NCBI GenBank assembly: GCA_003583745.1
Contig: QXPY01000008.1
Location: forward strand, 1 to 64,000
Source: Rhodocyclales bacterium GT-UBC
Lineage (GTDB): Bacteria; Pseudomonadota; Gammaproteobacteria; Burkholderiales; Rhodocyclaceae
Direction of reading: 5' to 3'
Length of the DNA stretch: 64,000 bases
The translations under genes were made by a program, and so were the position numbers. The notes under the pieces were generated by a model that saw nothing but the letters and a program-made list of their open reading frames with translations, searched no databases and was not told the origin of the DNA. Positions 1 through 8,999 of this stretch are shown piece by piece. The stretch's first letter is position 1, and every line of letters begins with the position of its first letter.

Positions 1-46
1 TCCAGATCCGCTCTTCCACACAACCAAGTCATTAAGGGAAAACAGC

Positions 47-1549
47 ATGAATCAATCCACTTCCGCAGCCGTCCTCGCCAAGCCGGCCACTTCCGGTCAC
101 CAGGACATTCCGCTTGGCCAGGCGGCTGCCAATGATGTCTGCCATCTGGTCCAACCCGGCGCCGTCGACAGCAGCGAGAACTTTCCGTTCGACGAGATCA
201 AGCTCGGCCAGTCGGCCAGCGCTTCGCGCCGCCTGACCATGGACGACATCGAGCTGTTCGCCTCAGTCTCCGGCAACCGCAACCCGGTTCACCTCGACAC
301 CAATTACGCAGCCCATACCGACCGCCACCGCGTCATCGCCCACGGCATGTGGTCGGGCGCGCTGATTTCCGGCGTGCTCGGCTCCAAGCTGCCCGGTGCC
401 GGCACCGTCTATCGCAGCCAGGACATCAACTTCCAGCACGCCGTCGTGCTCGGCGACGTGATCACCGCCACCGTCACCGTTGCCAAAAAGGATGCCGCCA
501 CCGGCCTGGTCACCCTCGACTGCCGCTGCGTCAATCAGGATGGCCTGGTCACCGCCATCGGCACCGCCCAAGTGCTTGCCCCGACCGAGAAGCTGACCAA
601 CGAGGCAGCCGAACTGCCGCAAGTGCAATTGATCCACCACGACAAGCACGACGCCCTGCTCGAACGCTGCGCCCCGCTCGAACCGGTCAAGGTCGGCGTC
701 GCCTATCCGTGCGACGAAACCTCGCTGCGCGCCGCCGTCGATGCCGCCCAGGCCGGCCTGATCAATCCGGTGCTGGTCGGCCCGGCCAAGAAGATCAACG
801 AAGTCGCCGCCAAGTTCGGCCTCGACATCACCCCCTTCCGCCTGATCGATGCCGAATTCAGCCAGGATGCCGCCGACCTGGCCGCCCGCCTGGCCCGCGA
901 CGGCGAAGTCAATGCGCTGATGAAGGGCTCGCTGCACACCGACGAGCTGATGAGCGCCGTCGTCCGCCGCGAAAACGGCCTGCGCACCTCGTCCCGCATC
1001 AGCCATGTCTTCGTGATGAACGTGCCGACCTACGAGAAGACGCTGCTGATCACCGACGCCGCGATCAACATCGCCCCGACGCTGGAAGACAAGGTGCATA
1101 TCGTGCAGAACGCCATCAACCTGGCCAAGGTGCTCGGCGTCGACGTGCCCAAGGTCGCCATCCTCTCCGCCGTCGAAACGGTCAATCCGAAGATCCCATC
1201 GACCCTCGAAGCCGCCGCCCTGTGCAAGATGGCCGACCGCGGCCAGATCAAGGGCGGCGTGCTCGACGGCCCGCTCGCCTTCGACAACGCCATTTCGCGC
1301 AAGGCGGCCGAAACCAAGGGCATCGCCTCGCCGGTTTCCGGCGAAGTGGACATCCTGCTGGTGCCCGATCTCGAAGCCGGCAACATGATCGCCAAGCAGC
1401 TCTCCTTCCTGGCCAATGCCGACGCCGCCGGCATCGTGCTCGGCGCCCGCGTCCCGGTCATCCTCACCAGCCGTGCCGACAACCTGCGTTCCCGCCTGGC
1501 TTCTTGCGCCGTTGCCGCGCTGATCGCCGACGCCAACCAAAAAGCCTGA
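47..1549 (+). CDS. pta: Bifunctional MaoC-domain / phosphate acetyltransferase fusion
   Basis: This 500-residue protein joins an N-terminal MaoC hot-dog domain (about residues 48-185) to a C-terminal phosphate acetyl/butyryltransferase domain (about 195-500). The second domain should interconvert acetyl-CoA and acetyl phosphate in the cytoplasm, feeding the acetate kinase that starts 10 bases downstream. The hydratase signature is present as GNRNPVH at residues 76-82. The catalytic Asp of R-specific enoyl-CoA hydratases is Asn77 here, while His82 is kept, so hydratase activity is doubtful. The fusion architecture is known in proteobacteria. The ATG at 47 follows a purine-rich AAGGGAAAA stretch. 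The pairing with ackA makes the Pta role the safest part of the call. Confidence 0.93.
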   Translation: MNQSTSAAVLAKPATSGHQDIPLGQAAANDVCHLVQPGAVDSSENFPFDEIKLGQSASASRRLTMDDIELFASVSGNRNPVHLDTNYAAHTDRHRVIAHGMWSGALISGVLGSKLPGAGTVYRSQDINFQHAVVLGDVITATVTVAKKDAATGLVTLDCRCVNQDGLVTAIGTAQVLAPTEKLTNEAAELPQVQLIHHDKHDALLERCAPLEPVKVGVAYPCDETSLRAAVDAAQAGLINPVLVGPAKKINEVAAKFGLDITPFRLIDAEFSQDAADLAARLARDGEVNALMKGSLHTDELMSAVVRRENGLRTSSRISHVFVMNVPTYEKTLLITDAAINIAPTLEDKVHIVQNAINLAKVLGVDVPKVAILSAVETVNPKIPSTLEAAALCKMADRGQIKGGVLDGPLAFDNAISRKAAETKGIASPVSGEVDILLVPDLEAGNMIAKQLSFLANADAAGIVLGARVPVILTSRADNLRSRLASCAVAALIADANQKA

Positions 1550-1559
1550 GTCCACCATC

Positions 1560-2768
1560 ATGAGCAAACATCAATCCTGCCTCGTCCTCAACGCCGGTTC
1601 TTCCAGCCTGAAGTTCTCGGTCTTCCGCCAACAGGCCGCAGCCGGCAACCTGAACGCCATCCTGACCGGGCAGATTTCCGGTATCGGTGGCGCCGCCCGC
1701 TTCGAAGCCAAGGATGCCGACCGTCGGCAACTGGCCGACCACAGCTGGGACGACAGCGAACCGATGCCGCGTGAAAAGCTGTTGCGCTTCGCCCTGCACT
1801 GGATCCACGAACACCTGGTCGATGATGAGATCGTCGCCGCCGGCCACCGTGTCGTGCATGGCGGCAAGGAGATCAGCGCCCCGCTGCGCATCGATGCCGC
1901 CGCCATCGACGCCCTCGAAGCCCTGGTGCCGCTCGCCCCGCTGCACCAGCCGCACAACGTCGCCGCCATCCGCATGCTGGCCGAGATTTACCCGGAGTTG
2001 TCGCAGGTCGCCTGCTTCGATACCGCCTTTCACGCCACCCAGCCCTGGCAGGCCCGCACCTTCGCGCTGCCCAAGGAACTGAGCGACGAAGGCGTCTGCA
2101 AATACGGCTTCCACGGCCTGTCCTACGAGTACGTCACGCACAGCCTGCTGGCGGCCCGCCCGGAACTGGCCAATGGCCGCATCGCCATCTGCCACCTCGG
2201 CAACGGTTCCAGCCTGTGCGCCGTGCAGGCCGGCGAAAGCGTCGATACCTCGATGAGCTTCTCGGCGCTTGACGGCGTACCGATGGGCACCCGTTGCGGC
2301 GCGCTCGATCCCGGCGTGCTGCTTTACCTGATGCGCGAGAAGCAGATGGGGCTGGAGGAAATCGAAGACCTGCTTTACCGCCGTTCCGGCCTGCTCGGCG
2401 TTTCCGGCATTTCCAACGACATGAAGGTGCTGCAGGAAACCGACGATCCGGATGCCCGCAAGGCCGTGGAACTGTTCTGCCACCGCGTCGCCCGCGAAGT
2501 GGCGGCGATGGCGGCGGCGATGGAAGGCATCGACGCCCTGGTGTTCACTGCCGGCATCGGCGAGAACTCGCCGGCCATCCGCGAAATGATCTCCCGTCGC
2601 CTCGGCTGGCTGGGCGTGCAGGTCGACGCCGCGCGCAATGCCGGTCGCCAGTTCGAGATCAGCGCCGCCGACAGCCGGATTCCGGTCTTCGTGGTGCCGA
2701 CCAACGAGGAGTTGATGATCGCCAAGCACACGCTGGCCGTCCTCAACCCCGGCGTTGGCCACGCCTGA
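1560..2768 (+). CDS. ackA: Acetate kinase
   Basis: The 402-residue protein has the ASKHA-fold acetate kinase signatures: NAGSSSLKFSVF near the N-terminus, DTAFHATQP and GFHGLSYEYV in the middle, HLGNGSSL, and FTAGIGENSPAIRE near the C-terminus. It converts acetyl phosphate and ADP to acetate and ATP, or the reverse during acetate assimilation. The length is normal for the family. It begins 10 bases after the pta stop and is followed 13 bases later by a formate/nitrite channel gene, so the three are probably one transcript for acetate and formate handling under low oxygen. Confidence 0.97.
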   Translation: MSKHQSCLVLNAGSSSLKFSVFRQQAAAGNLNAILTGQISGIGGAARFEAKDADRRQLADHSWDDSEPMPREKLLRFALHWIHEHLVDDEIVAAGHRVVHGGKEISAPLRIDAAAIDALEALVPLAPLHQPHNVAAIRMLAEIYPELSQVACFDTAFHATQPWQARTFALPKELSDEGVCKYGFHGLSYEYVTHSLLAARPELANGRIAICHLGNGSSLCAVQAGESVDTSMSFSALDGVPMGTRCGALDPGVLLYLMREKQMGLEEIEDLLYRRSGLLGVSGISNDMKVLQETDDPDARKAVELFCHRVAREVAAMAAAMEGIDALVFTAGIGENSPAIREMISRRLGWLGVQVDAARNAGRQFEISAADSRIPVFVVPTNEELMIAKHTLAVLNPGVGHA

Positions 2769-2781
2769 TCGGGAGAATGCG

Positions 2782-3672
2782 ATGAGCGATGCCACCAAAA
2801 CGGCCTACGATCCGATCCCGCCTTCCGATATCGCGTTGAAGATGGAGGAAACCGGCATCAAGAAGGCGAAACAGGCCAGCCCCATGCTGTTCGGTCTGGC
2901 CGTGCTGGGTGGCGCCTTCGTCGCGCTCGGCGGCCTGTTCGCCACGGTCACCATTTCCGGCGCGGCCGGCCATCTGCCCTATGGCGTGATGCGCCTGCTG
3001 ATGGGGGTGACCTTTTCCCTCGGCCTGATCCTCGTCGTCATCGGCGGCGCCCAGCTGTTCACCAGCGACGCGCTGATGGTGATGGCCTGGGCCAGCGGCC
3101 GGCTCAAGACCGGCGACATGCTGCGCGCCTGGACGCAGGTCTGGCTGGGCAACCTGGTCGGGGCGCTGGGCACGGCGCTGATCGTCTTCCTGGCCGGGCA
3201 TTACAACACCGGCCACGGCGAAGTCGGCAGTACGGCGCTCTACCTGGCCTCGGCCAAGAGTTCGCTGGATACCGGCCAAGCCTTCTTCCTCGGCATCCTG
3301 TGCAATGTCCTGGTCTGCCTGGCGGTCTGGTTGTCGACGGCAGCCCAGAACACCACCGGCAAGGTGCTGGCGATCTTCTTCCCGATCACCGCCTTCGTCG
3401 CTGCCGGTTTCGAGCACTGTGTCGCCAACATGTTCTTCATCCCTTATGGCCTGATGATCAAGGCCTGGGCACCGGAGAGTTTCTGGGAAATGACGGCGAT
3501 CGACCCGGCAACGGCCTTCGACATCCCCTTCGGGCACTTCCTGGTCAACCTGCTGGCCGTCACCGCCGGCAACTGGATCGGTGGCGCTTTGCTGGTCGGC
3601 GGCGCATACTGGCTGATATATCGGAACCGCCCGGCAGCCGGGCAAGTCACCGCTGAAGTGAGCTACAAATGA
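2782..3672 (+). CDS. Formate/nitrite transporter (FNT) family channel
   Basis: A 296-residue membrane protein with six hydrophobic segments typical of pentameric FNT channels. The family signature around the pore histidine is visible as FEHCVANMFFIPYG near residues 212-225, closely resembling E. coli FocA. The start is placed at ATG 2782 because GGGAGA lies 6 bases upstream; an in-frame codon at 2755 would overlap ackA. Position after pta-ackA suggests export or uptake of formate produced in mixed-acid metabolism, but nitrite or another small monovalent anion cannot be excluded from sequence. Its stop overlaps the next start as ATGA. Confidence 0.9.
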   Translation: MSDATKTAYDPIPPSDIALKMEETGIKKAKQASPMLFGLAVLGGAFVALGGLFATVTISGAAGHLPYGVMRLLMGVTFSLGLILVVIGGAQLFTSDALMVMAWASGRLKTGDMLRAWTQVWLGNLVGALGTALIVFLAGHYNTGHGEVGSTALYLASAKSSLDTGQAFFLGILCNVLVCLAVWLSTAAQNTTGKVLAIFFPITAFVAAGFEHCVANMFFIPYGLMIKAWAPESFWEMTAIDPATAFDIPFGHFLVNLLAVTAGNWIGGALLVGGAYWLIYRNRPAAGQVTAEVSYK

Positions 3673-4439
3673 ACCACCCCGCCAACACCACAAAACGCCG
3701 CCAGGAAGATGGCGGCAATTTCGCTGCCTCACCTTGCGCCCTGCTCTCCCCGACCGCACGGGAGTCGCAACCGGTTCTTCCCGACTATCTCGAAAAGCAC
3801 TACTGGTGGGCCTACTTGCACCCGAACGCAGTGCGCTTCTTCGACCGGCCGTGGATCATCAACCTGATCCTGCTCGGCAACTATCGCCGCCTGGCCCGCG
3901 CCGCCCGAGTCGAACTGGGCGATACCACCGACCAGAGCCTGCTCCAGGTCGCTTGCGCCTACGGCGAACTGACGCCGCGCATCGTCGCCGAACTGCGCGG
4001 CAAGGCGACGCTGGACGTCATCGATATCGCCCAGATCCAGCTCGACAACCTGCGTCGCAAACTGCCCGCCGATGCGCCCGTCCGGCTCTGGCGCCAGGAC
4101 TCAACCGCGCTCGGCTTTCATACGGCCAGTTTCGATCAGACCCTGCTTTTCTTTCTGCTTCACGAACAACCGGAAGAAGCGCGCCGCGAAACCTTGGCCG
4201 AGGCGCTGCGCGTCACGCGCCCGGGCGGCAAGCTGGTCATAGTGGACTTCCACTCGCCCAGTCGCCTCAATCCGGCGCGCTATTTCATGAACGTCGTGCT
4301 CAAGCTGCTCGAACCCTTTGCCCGCGACCTCTGGCGTCACGAAATCCGCGACTACCTGCCAGCGGCCTATCGCCAGCACCGGATTCGGCAACGCACCTGT
4401 TTCGGCGGCCTTTATCAGATACTCAGTATCGATGTCTGA
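3669..4439 (+). CDS. rquA: Rhodoquinone biosynthesis methyltransferase-like protein RquA
   Basis: A 256-residue class I SAM-binding protein. After about 38 variable residues it carries a block I recognise from RquA: PDYLEKHYWWAYLHPNAV, then a region starting INLILLGNYRRL, then VACAYGELTP, LLFFLLHEQP and PFARDLWRHE. RquA converts ubiquinone to rhodoquinone, the low-potential quinone used with fumarate reductase; published work on the family indicates SAM serves as amino donor rather than methyl donor. The ATG overlaps the stop of the FNT channel gene by four bases, so the two are likely translationally coupled. This links quinone remodelling to acetate/formate fermentation. Generic ubiquinone/menaquinone methyltransferases lack the WWAYLHP block. 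Confidence 0.85.
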   Translation: MNHPANTTKRRQEDGGNFAASPCALLSPTARESQPVLPDYLEKHYWWAYLHPNAVRFFDRPWIINLILLGNYRRLARAARVELGDTTDQSLLQVACAYGELTPRIVAELRGKATLDVIDIAQIQLDNLRRKLPADAPVRLWRQDSTALGFHTASFDQTLLFFLLHEQPEEARRETLAEALRVTRPGGKLVIVDFHSPSRLNPARYFMNVVLKLLEPFARDLWRHEIRDYLPAAYRQHRIRQRTCFGGLYQILSIDV

Positions 4440-4541
4440 GCCGAAAACGGCCACCGGAAGCCTGCTTTACCTTTACCGACATTGACCCTTTCGCCAAATG
4501 CGGTATAAGCATTCGATCTAAACTTCGAATCAAATGCTCGC

Positions 4542-5783
4542 ATGTCCAGCACCAACGCCGCACCCGCCGTTCGCTCGCCGCAAAAATTTCTCGGTCTGGC
4601 TCCCCTGCTCCGCCGTAACCTTGCCGGCACCGACCTGACGCCGCTCTGTCAGGCCCTGATCGCCCAGGCGACGGAAAACCCGGACGATGCAGGAGCCCTG
4701 CTCGACGCCGGCATCATTTTCCAGTTTCACGACAACCTGAACCTGGCGCTCACGCTGCAGCAGGAAGCGCTCAACACCAGCCGCCATTACTGGATTCCCG
4801 CCACCAGGCCGGCCCGCCTGCGCCTGCTGGCACTGATGGCGCCGGGCGACCTGATGGCCAACGTGCCGGTGGAATGCCTGCTTGAGGATTCGGACGTCGA
4901 ACTCCACATCTATTACGCCGCGGCCGACGCCTTCGATCCGGAAGAAATCCCCGAACACGACGTACTCTTCGTCGCGATCAGCGAGACCGAGGCCAACCGG
5001 CCCATCCTGCATGCCTGGCTGCCGCTGCTCGCCGAATGGCCGAAACCGGTCCTCAACCCGGCGCAGAACATCGAGCGCGTCGCTCGCGACTACGCGGCCG
5101 AACTGCTGGCCCCCTTGCCCGGCGTGCTGATGCCGCCGACCCGGCGGGTCGAGCGCAGCCTGCTGCGCCAGCTTGCTACCGGCGAATCGCCCGCCGCCGT
5201 CCTTGAAACCGCCATCGCTTTCCCCTTGCTGGTCCGGCCGCTCGACTCGCATGCCGGACACGACCTGCACAAGGTAGACAGCCCGGCGCAATTGGGCGAC
5301 ATCCTCGACGAACAGCCGGACCGCGAATTCTTCGTCTCCGCCTTCGTCGATTACCGCAGCGCCGACGGCCAATTCCGCAAGTACCGCGTCATCCTGGTCG
5401 ATGGCCGGCCCTTCATCTGCCACATGGGGATTTCGGATCACTGGATGATCCACTACCTCAACGCCGGGATGGCCGACAACGCCGAAAAGCGCGCCGAGGA
5501 AGCCCGTTTCATGGCCGATTTCGAAACCGGCTTCGCCCGTCGCCATGCCGAGGCACTGAGCGCCATCGGGCGAAGCATCGGGCTCGACTACCTCGGCATC
5601 GACTGCGCCGAAACTGCCGACGGCGACTTGCTGATCTTCGAAGTCGACCACGCGATGGTCGTCCACGCGATGGACCCGGTCGACGTCTATCCCTACAAAC
5701 AAGCCGTCATGCACAAGCTGTTCGCCGCCTTCCGCGCCATGCTGTTCAAGGCGGCAGGCAAGGACCTGACCGTTGCGGAGTAA
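4542..5783 (+). CDS. ATP-grasp-like protein with helical N-terminal region
   Basis: A 413-residue cytoplasmic protein with no secretion signal. Residues about 20-90 are helical and repeat-like (TPR-like). Residues about 95-190 look like an alpha/beta domain. Residues about 210-400 resemble a RimK/glutathione-synthetase-type ATP-grasp: VRPLDSHAGHDLHKV is a possible nucleotide-binding loop and YLGIDCAETADGDLLIFEVD fits the metal-binding acidic strand. Such enzymes ligate a carboxylate to an amine or thiol using ATP. It is followed after 7 bases by serC, which suggests the substrate may be amino-acid derived. I cannot name the product. A 100-base gap separates it from rquA, so it may have its own promoter. 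Confidence 0.6.
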   Translation: MSSTNAAPAVRSPQKFLGLAPLLRRNLAGTDLTPLCQALIAQATENPDDAGALLDAGIIFQFHDNLNLALTLQQEALNTSRHYWIPATRPARLRLLALMAPGDLMANVPVECLLEDSDVELHIYYAAADAFDPEEIPEHDVLFVAISETEANRPILHAWLPLLAEWPKPVLNPAQNIERVARDYAAELLAPLPGVLMPPTRRVERSLLRQLATGESPAAVLETAIAFPLLVRPLDSHAGHDLHKVDSPAQLGDILDEQPDREFFVSAFVDYRSADGQFRKYRVILVDGRPFICHMGISDHWMIHYLNAGMADNAEKRAEEARFMADFETGFARRHAEALSAIGRSIGLDYLGIDCAETADGDLLIFEVDHAMVVHAMDPVDVYPYKQAVMHKLFAAFRAMLFKAAGKDLTVAE

Positions 5784-5790
5784 GCCGACC

Positions 5791-6888
5791 ATGAATGCGA
5801 ATACGCTGAATTTCTCCGGCGGCCCCGGCGTCCTGCCTGAATCGGTCCTCGCTGCCACCCAGCAGGCGATTGCCGAAGTGCCTGGCGTCGGGCTTTCCAT
5901 CCTCGGCATCAGCCATCGCTCGGCATGGTTTGCCGAAGTAGTCGCCGAAACCGAGCGCAACATCCGGCAATTGCTCAAGCTGCCCGACAGCCATGCCGTG
6001 CTCTTCCTGCAGGGCGGCGCGACGCTGCAATTCTCGATGGTGCCGATGCTGCTGCTGCGCGGCAGCGGCAAGACCGCCGAATACCTGCGCACCGGTTACT
6101 GGAGCAGCAAGGCCATCCCGGAAGCCCTTCTCGAAGGCGACGTGCGCATCGCCTGGGACGGCCAGCCGGAAGCCTTCCACCGCCTGCCCACAGATGGCGA
6201 ATTGGCGCTTGCCAACGACGCCGCCTACCTGCACTACGTCTCCAACGAAACCGTCGAAGGCCTCCAGTTTCACGGCATTCCCGGCCATGACGGGGTGACG
6301 CGGGTGTGCGACATGTCCTCGGATTTCCTGTCGCGCCCCTTCGATCCGGAGCGCTTCGACCTGATCTACGCCCACGCCCAGAAAAATCTCGGCCCGGCCG
6401 GCGTCACCATCGTCATCGTCCGGCGCAGCCTGCTCGAACACGTCCCCGACGGCCTGCCCGCCCTGCTCGACTATCGGGCGCACCTGGCGGCGAATTCGAT
6501 CTACAACACGCCGCCGGTCTTCGCCATTTACGTGGTGCTGCTCGCCACCCGCTGGCTGCTCGACGAGATCGGCGGCCTGGAGAAGATGGCGGCGATCAAC
6601 CAGGGCAAGGCAGCGGCGCTGTACCAGGCCATCGACGCCAGCCAGGGCTTTTACCGGGGCTGGGCGGCGCCGGCCAATCGCTCGCTGATGAATGTCGTCT
6701 TCAAGCTGGCGACGCCCGAACTCGAAGCCGCCTTTCTCGCCGAATCGGCTCAACACGGCTTCAGCGGCCTGGGCGGACACCGTTCGCTGGGCGGCATTCG
6801 CGCCTCGATCTACAACGCCATGACGCCGCAGGCAGTCGGCCTGCTCCGCGACTTCATGCAGGCCTTTGCCGCCCGGCACGGCGCCTGA
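5791..6888 (+). CDS. serC: Phosphoserine aminotransferase
   Basis: A 365-residue PLP-dependent class V aminotransferase. The N-terminus LNFSGGPGVLPESVL is the classic SerC opening, and the PLP lysine lies in the block AHAQKNLGPAGVTIV. The C-terminus GLGGHRSLGGIRASIYNAM matches the family's phosphate/carboxylate-binding arginine region. It makes 3-phosphoserine from 3-phosphohydroxypyruvate in serine synthesis and acts on the related pyridoxine intermediate. ATG 5791 is chosen because the protein then begins at the conserved core, with GGAG about ten bases upstream. Unusually, it sits next to an ATP-grasp gene rather than with gyrA/pheA genes, and it is followed by a clear terminator. Confidence 0.95.
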   Translation: MNANTLNFSGGPGVLPESVLAATQQAIAEVPGVGLSILGISHRSAWFAEVVAETERNIRQLLKLPDSHAVLFLQGGATLQFSMVPMLLLRGSGKTAEYLRTGYWSSKAIPEALLEGDVRIAWDGQPEAFHRLPTDGELALANDAAYLHYVSNETVEGLQFHGIPGHDGVTRVCDMSSDFLSRPFDPERFDLIYAHAQKNLGPAGVTIVIVRRSLLEHVPDGLPALLDYRAHLAANSIYNTPPVFAIYVVLLATRWLLDEIGGLEKMAAINQGKAAALYQAIDASQGFYRGWAAPANRSLMNVVFKLATPELEAAFLAESAQHGFSGLGGHRSLGGIRASIYNAMTPQAVGLLRDFMQAFAARHGA

Positions 6889-6911
6889 CCGGTCGTCCTC
6901 ACCAAATAAAG

Positions 6912-6934
6912 GCCGCGACGAACGCGGCTTTTTT
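6912..6934 (+). terminator. Rho-independent terminator after serC
   Basis: GCCGCG and CGCGGC form a perfect 6-bp stem around a 5-base loop, followed directly by six T residues. It ends the plus-strand serC transcript 24 bases after the stop and separates it from the convergent cytochrome gene. Confidence 0.88.
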
Positions 6935-6956
6935 ATTGCAACAACCGATGCGGCGG

Positions 6957-7571
6957 TCAGTCCAGCGTCGCGATGTACTCCGCCACGGCATGCGCTTCCA
7001 GCTCGCTCAGCTTCGAGGCGACGGTATGCATCACCGCATTGTCGTTGGTCCGCTCGCGCTTGTTGAACTGCTTCAACTGATCCTCGATATAGCGCGGGTG
7101 CTGCCCGGCCAGGCGCGGGAGGAGCGGCGTGCCGTAACCCTTGGCGCCATGGCAGCTGGCGCAGGCCGGCAAGCCGGAGAAGCTGTTACCCCGGTTGAAA
7201 ACGTATTTGCCGACGGCGAGCAATTCGAGATCGCGGCCCGGCCGGCCGCTCACCGTCTTCTTTTCGAAGAACGCCCCCAGTGCCTGCATTTCCTGCGGCG
7301 TCAATTCATCGGCCTGGGCTTTCATCGTCTCGCTCTTGCGCTTGCCGGACTTGAAGTCGCCCAACTGCTTGGCAATGTATTCCGAATGCTGTCCGGCCAG
7401 ACGCGGAAAGACCGGACTGGCCGATGCCCCGTCTGCGCCATGACACAAGGAACAACGCGCGGCGACGATTTCCCCGGCCCGTGCCAGATCGCCGGATGCC
7501 TGGGCATGGACCAAGCCAGCCAGCATCGATAACACCAGGATTCCCCCCAACCGGATGGCGCTTCGCTTCAT
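6957..7571 (-). CDS. Diheme cytochrome c (cytochrome c4 / c553 family)
   Basis: A 204-residue exported protein with a signal peptide ending near VHAQA and two class I cytochrome c domains. The heme sites are CSLCH in the first half and CASCH in the second, each followed by the LAGQHxxYI block typical of cytochrome c4. It should carry electrons in the periplasm from the bc1 complex to terminal oxidases, especially cbb3 or an anaerobic reductase. ATG 7571 is preferred over the in-frame codon at 7586 because GGGAG lies just upstream and the signal peptide then begins MKRSAIR. It has no obvious operon partner; its 3' end faces serC. Confidence 0.92.
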   Translation of the reverse strand: MKRSAIRLGGILVLSMLAGLVHAQASGDLARAGEIVAARCSLCHGADGASASPVFPRLAGQHSEYIAKQLGDFKSGKRKSETMKAQADELTPQEMQALGAFFEKKTVSGRPGRDLELLAVGKYVFNRGNSFSGLPACASCHGAKGYGTPLLPRLAGQHPRYIEDQLKQFNKRERTNDNAVMHTVASKLSELEAHAVAEYIATLD

Positions 7572-7674
7572 TTCCCGCTCCCTCACGCAATTAACCGGGG
7601 CACCTTAGCGAAAGAGCGGGCGCGAAACTTGAATCTCGATCAAGAAAAACGCATCCCGGCCCTATTCGCCAGAC

Positions 7675-8013
7675 TCAGGCATCGTCCGCAGAAATGCCCT
7701 CCGACGCATCGTCCTCGACCAGCGGATAGGCATCGGCCACGTAAGCCGGTCCTTTCATGACGAGAACGATGAAGGCCGCAATCGCGATGGTGATCACCAC
7801 TGTCCAATGCAGGATCAACAGACTGATCGCATAGATGTCGATGGTCATCACGGACAAGGCCACCATATCGAAACCGGGAAGGCGGGCGAAGAGCGAAGGC
7901 AGGACGAGCAGCAGGCTGCCCACAACGAGTATGCGCGGCAAGCGGCGCAATACGACCCGCTCCTGCCCGGGCGGGTATGGCCTGAAGCCTGGCAACTTCT
8001 GAAAAGCACCCAT
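7675..8013 (-). CDS. Small two-helix membrane protein, unknown
   Basis: A 112-residue protein that I do not recognise. The N-terminal 25 residues are basic, followed by two strongly hydrophobic segments (about residues 27-45 and 53-86, the second possibly two closely spaced helices) and an acidic tail (EDDASEG). This predicts an inner-membrane protein with a cytoplasmic acidic tail. It stands alone between the cytochrome gene and a divergent lipoprotein gene. The region between it and 8111 is AT-rich and probably holds both promoters. Confidence 0.6.
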   Translation of the reverse strand: MGAFQKLPGFRPYPPGQERVVLRRLPRILVVGSLLLVLPSLFARLPGFDMVALSVMTIDIYAISLLILHWTVVITIAIAAFIVLVMKGPAYVADAYPLVEDDASEGISADDA

Positions 8014-8110
8014 TTCACCCCCTTGTTGTCCATAACAAAATTTACATACTTATCAAATGATAGATTTTTATGCTATTTTGTCCAGGACAAACAAACCATC
8101 AGGAGGACCC

Positions 8111-8992
8111 ATGAGAGTAAATTGGCTTGGCCGTTGCTTAGCTGTTCTGCTCCTGCCCCTCCTTGCCGCTTGCAGCACTCGCGGCATACCAGCCCCCAGC
8201 GGCACGGGCGAGCAGGCTGCGGCGCGCGAACTCCTGCAGCGTTCGGCCGAGGCCCATGGCTTGAACGCCTGGCGTGGCGTCAACGACATCAGCCTCAGCT
8301 ATACCGGCGAATGGGCCGGTCTGGCCAGCCGCGTACAACCGGTACTGGTCGATGCCGGCTATCGGCAAAGCACCGAAGAACGCTTGCTGCTGGGGACTAC
8401 CCCGTTAATCGCGCAACATCATGAAGGTCCGCGCGGCAGCAAGCAGGTCGTCCGGACTCCGCAAACGGTCCGGGTCCACTACGACGGCCTTCCCGACACC
8501 CAGGCCGAACGTCTTGCCGCTGCAGCCTTGGTTGCCGATGGTTATCGGCTTTTCCTGACCGCCCCCTTCCACTTCCTGAACGGCAACCTGCATCTGGAAA
8601 CCGGCCCGGACGAAATGGTCGACGAGCGCCTGTGCGCCACGATCATTGCGGTTCGCCGCCCAGGACACGGCTTTTCCGACGAAGACCGCTATCAGTTGTT
8701 CATCGATCGTACCGATTACCGGCTGCGACGACTGCGCTTCAGCATGGAAGGTCTGGATTCGACCCGCGGCGCGATAGCCGAAGTCGACTTCCTGGAACAT
8801 CGGGAAATCGCCGGCGTCGTCTGGCCCGTTCGATTCTTCGAACGGCTGCGCAAGCCGATTCCCGGCCTAGCCGTACATTCGTGGTGGCTGACCGGGCTGG
8901 ACGTCAATCGCGGCCTGCAGGCCGGGGAGATCGAAGGCCCCCGGTTTTCCGGCAAAGCCGCTCCGCCGGCGCAAGGTCTCGTATCGCCCTAG
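8111..8992 (+). CDS. Predicted lipoprotein of unknown function
   Basis: A 293-residue protein beginning with a lipoprotein signal: basic MRVNWLGR, a hydrophobic run, then the lipobox LLAAC with the modified Cys near residue 20. A perfect AGGAGG lies 4 bases before ATG 8111, which fixes this start over the in-frame ATG at 8057. The mature part has no motif I can name; the alternating pattern of short beta-strand-like stretches (YQLFIDRTDYRLRRLRF) recalls the beta-rich LolA/LolB-like outer-membrane lipoprotein folds, but this is weak. It is monocistronic and convergent with the next gene. Confidence 0.65.
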   Translation: MRVNWLGRCLAVLLLPLLAACSTRGIPAPSGTGEQAAARELLQRSAEAHGLNAWRGVNDISLSYTGEWAGLASRVQPVLVDAGYRQSTEERLLLGTTPLIAQHHEGPRGSKQVVRTPQTVRVHYDGLPDTQAERLAAAALVADGYRLFLTAPFHFLNGNLHLETGPDEMVDERLCATIIAVRRPGHGFSDEDRYQLFIDRTDYRLRRLRFSMEGLDSTRGAIAEVDFLEHREIAGVVWPVRFFERLRKPIPGLAVHSWWLTGLDVNRGLQAGEIEGPRFSGKAAPPAQGLVSP

Positions 8993-8999
8993 ATGCGTC

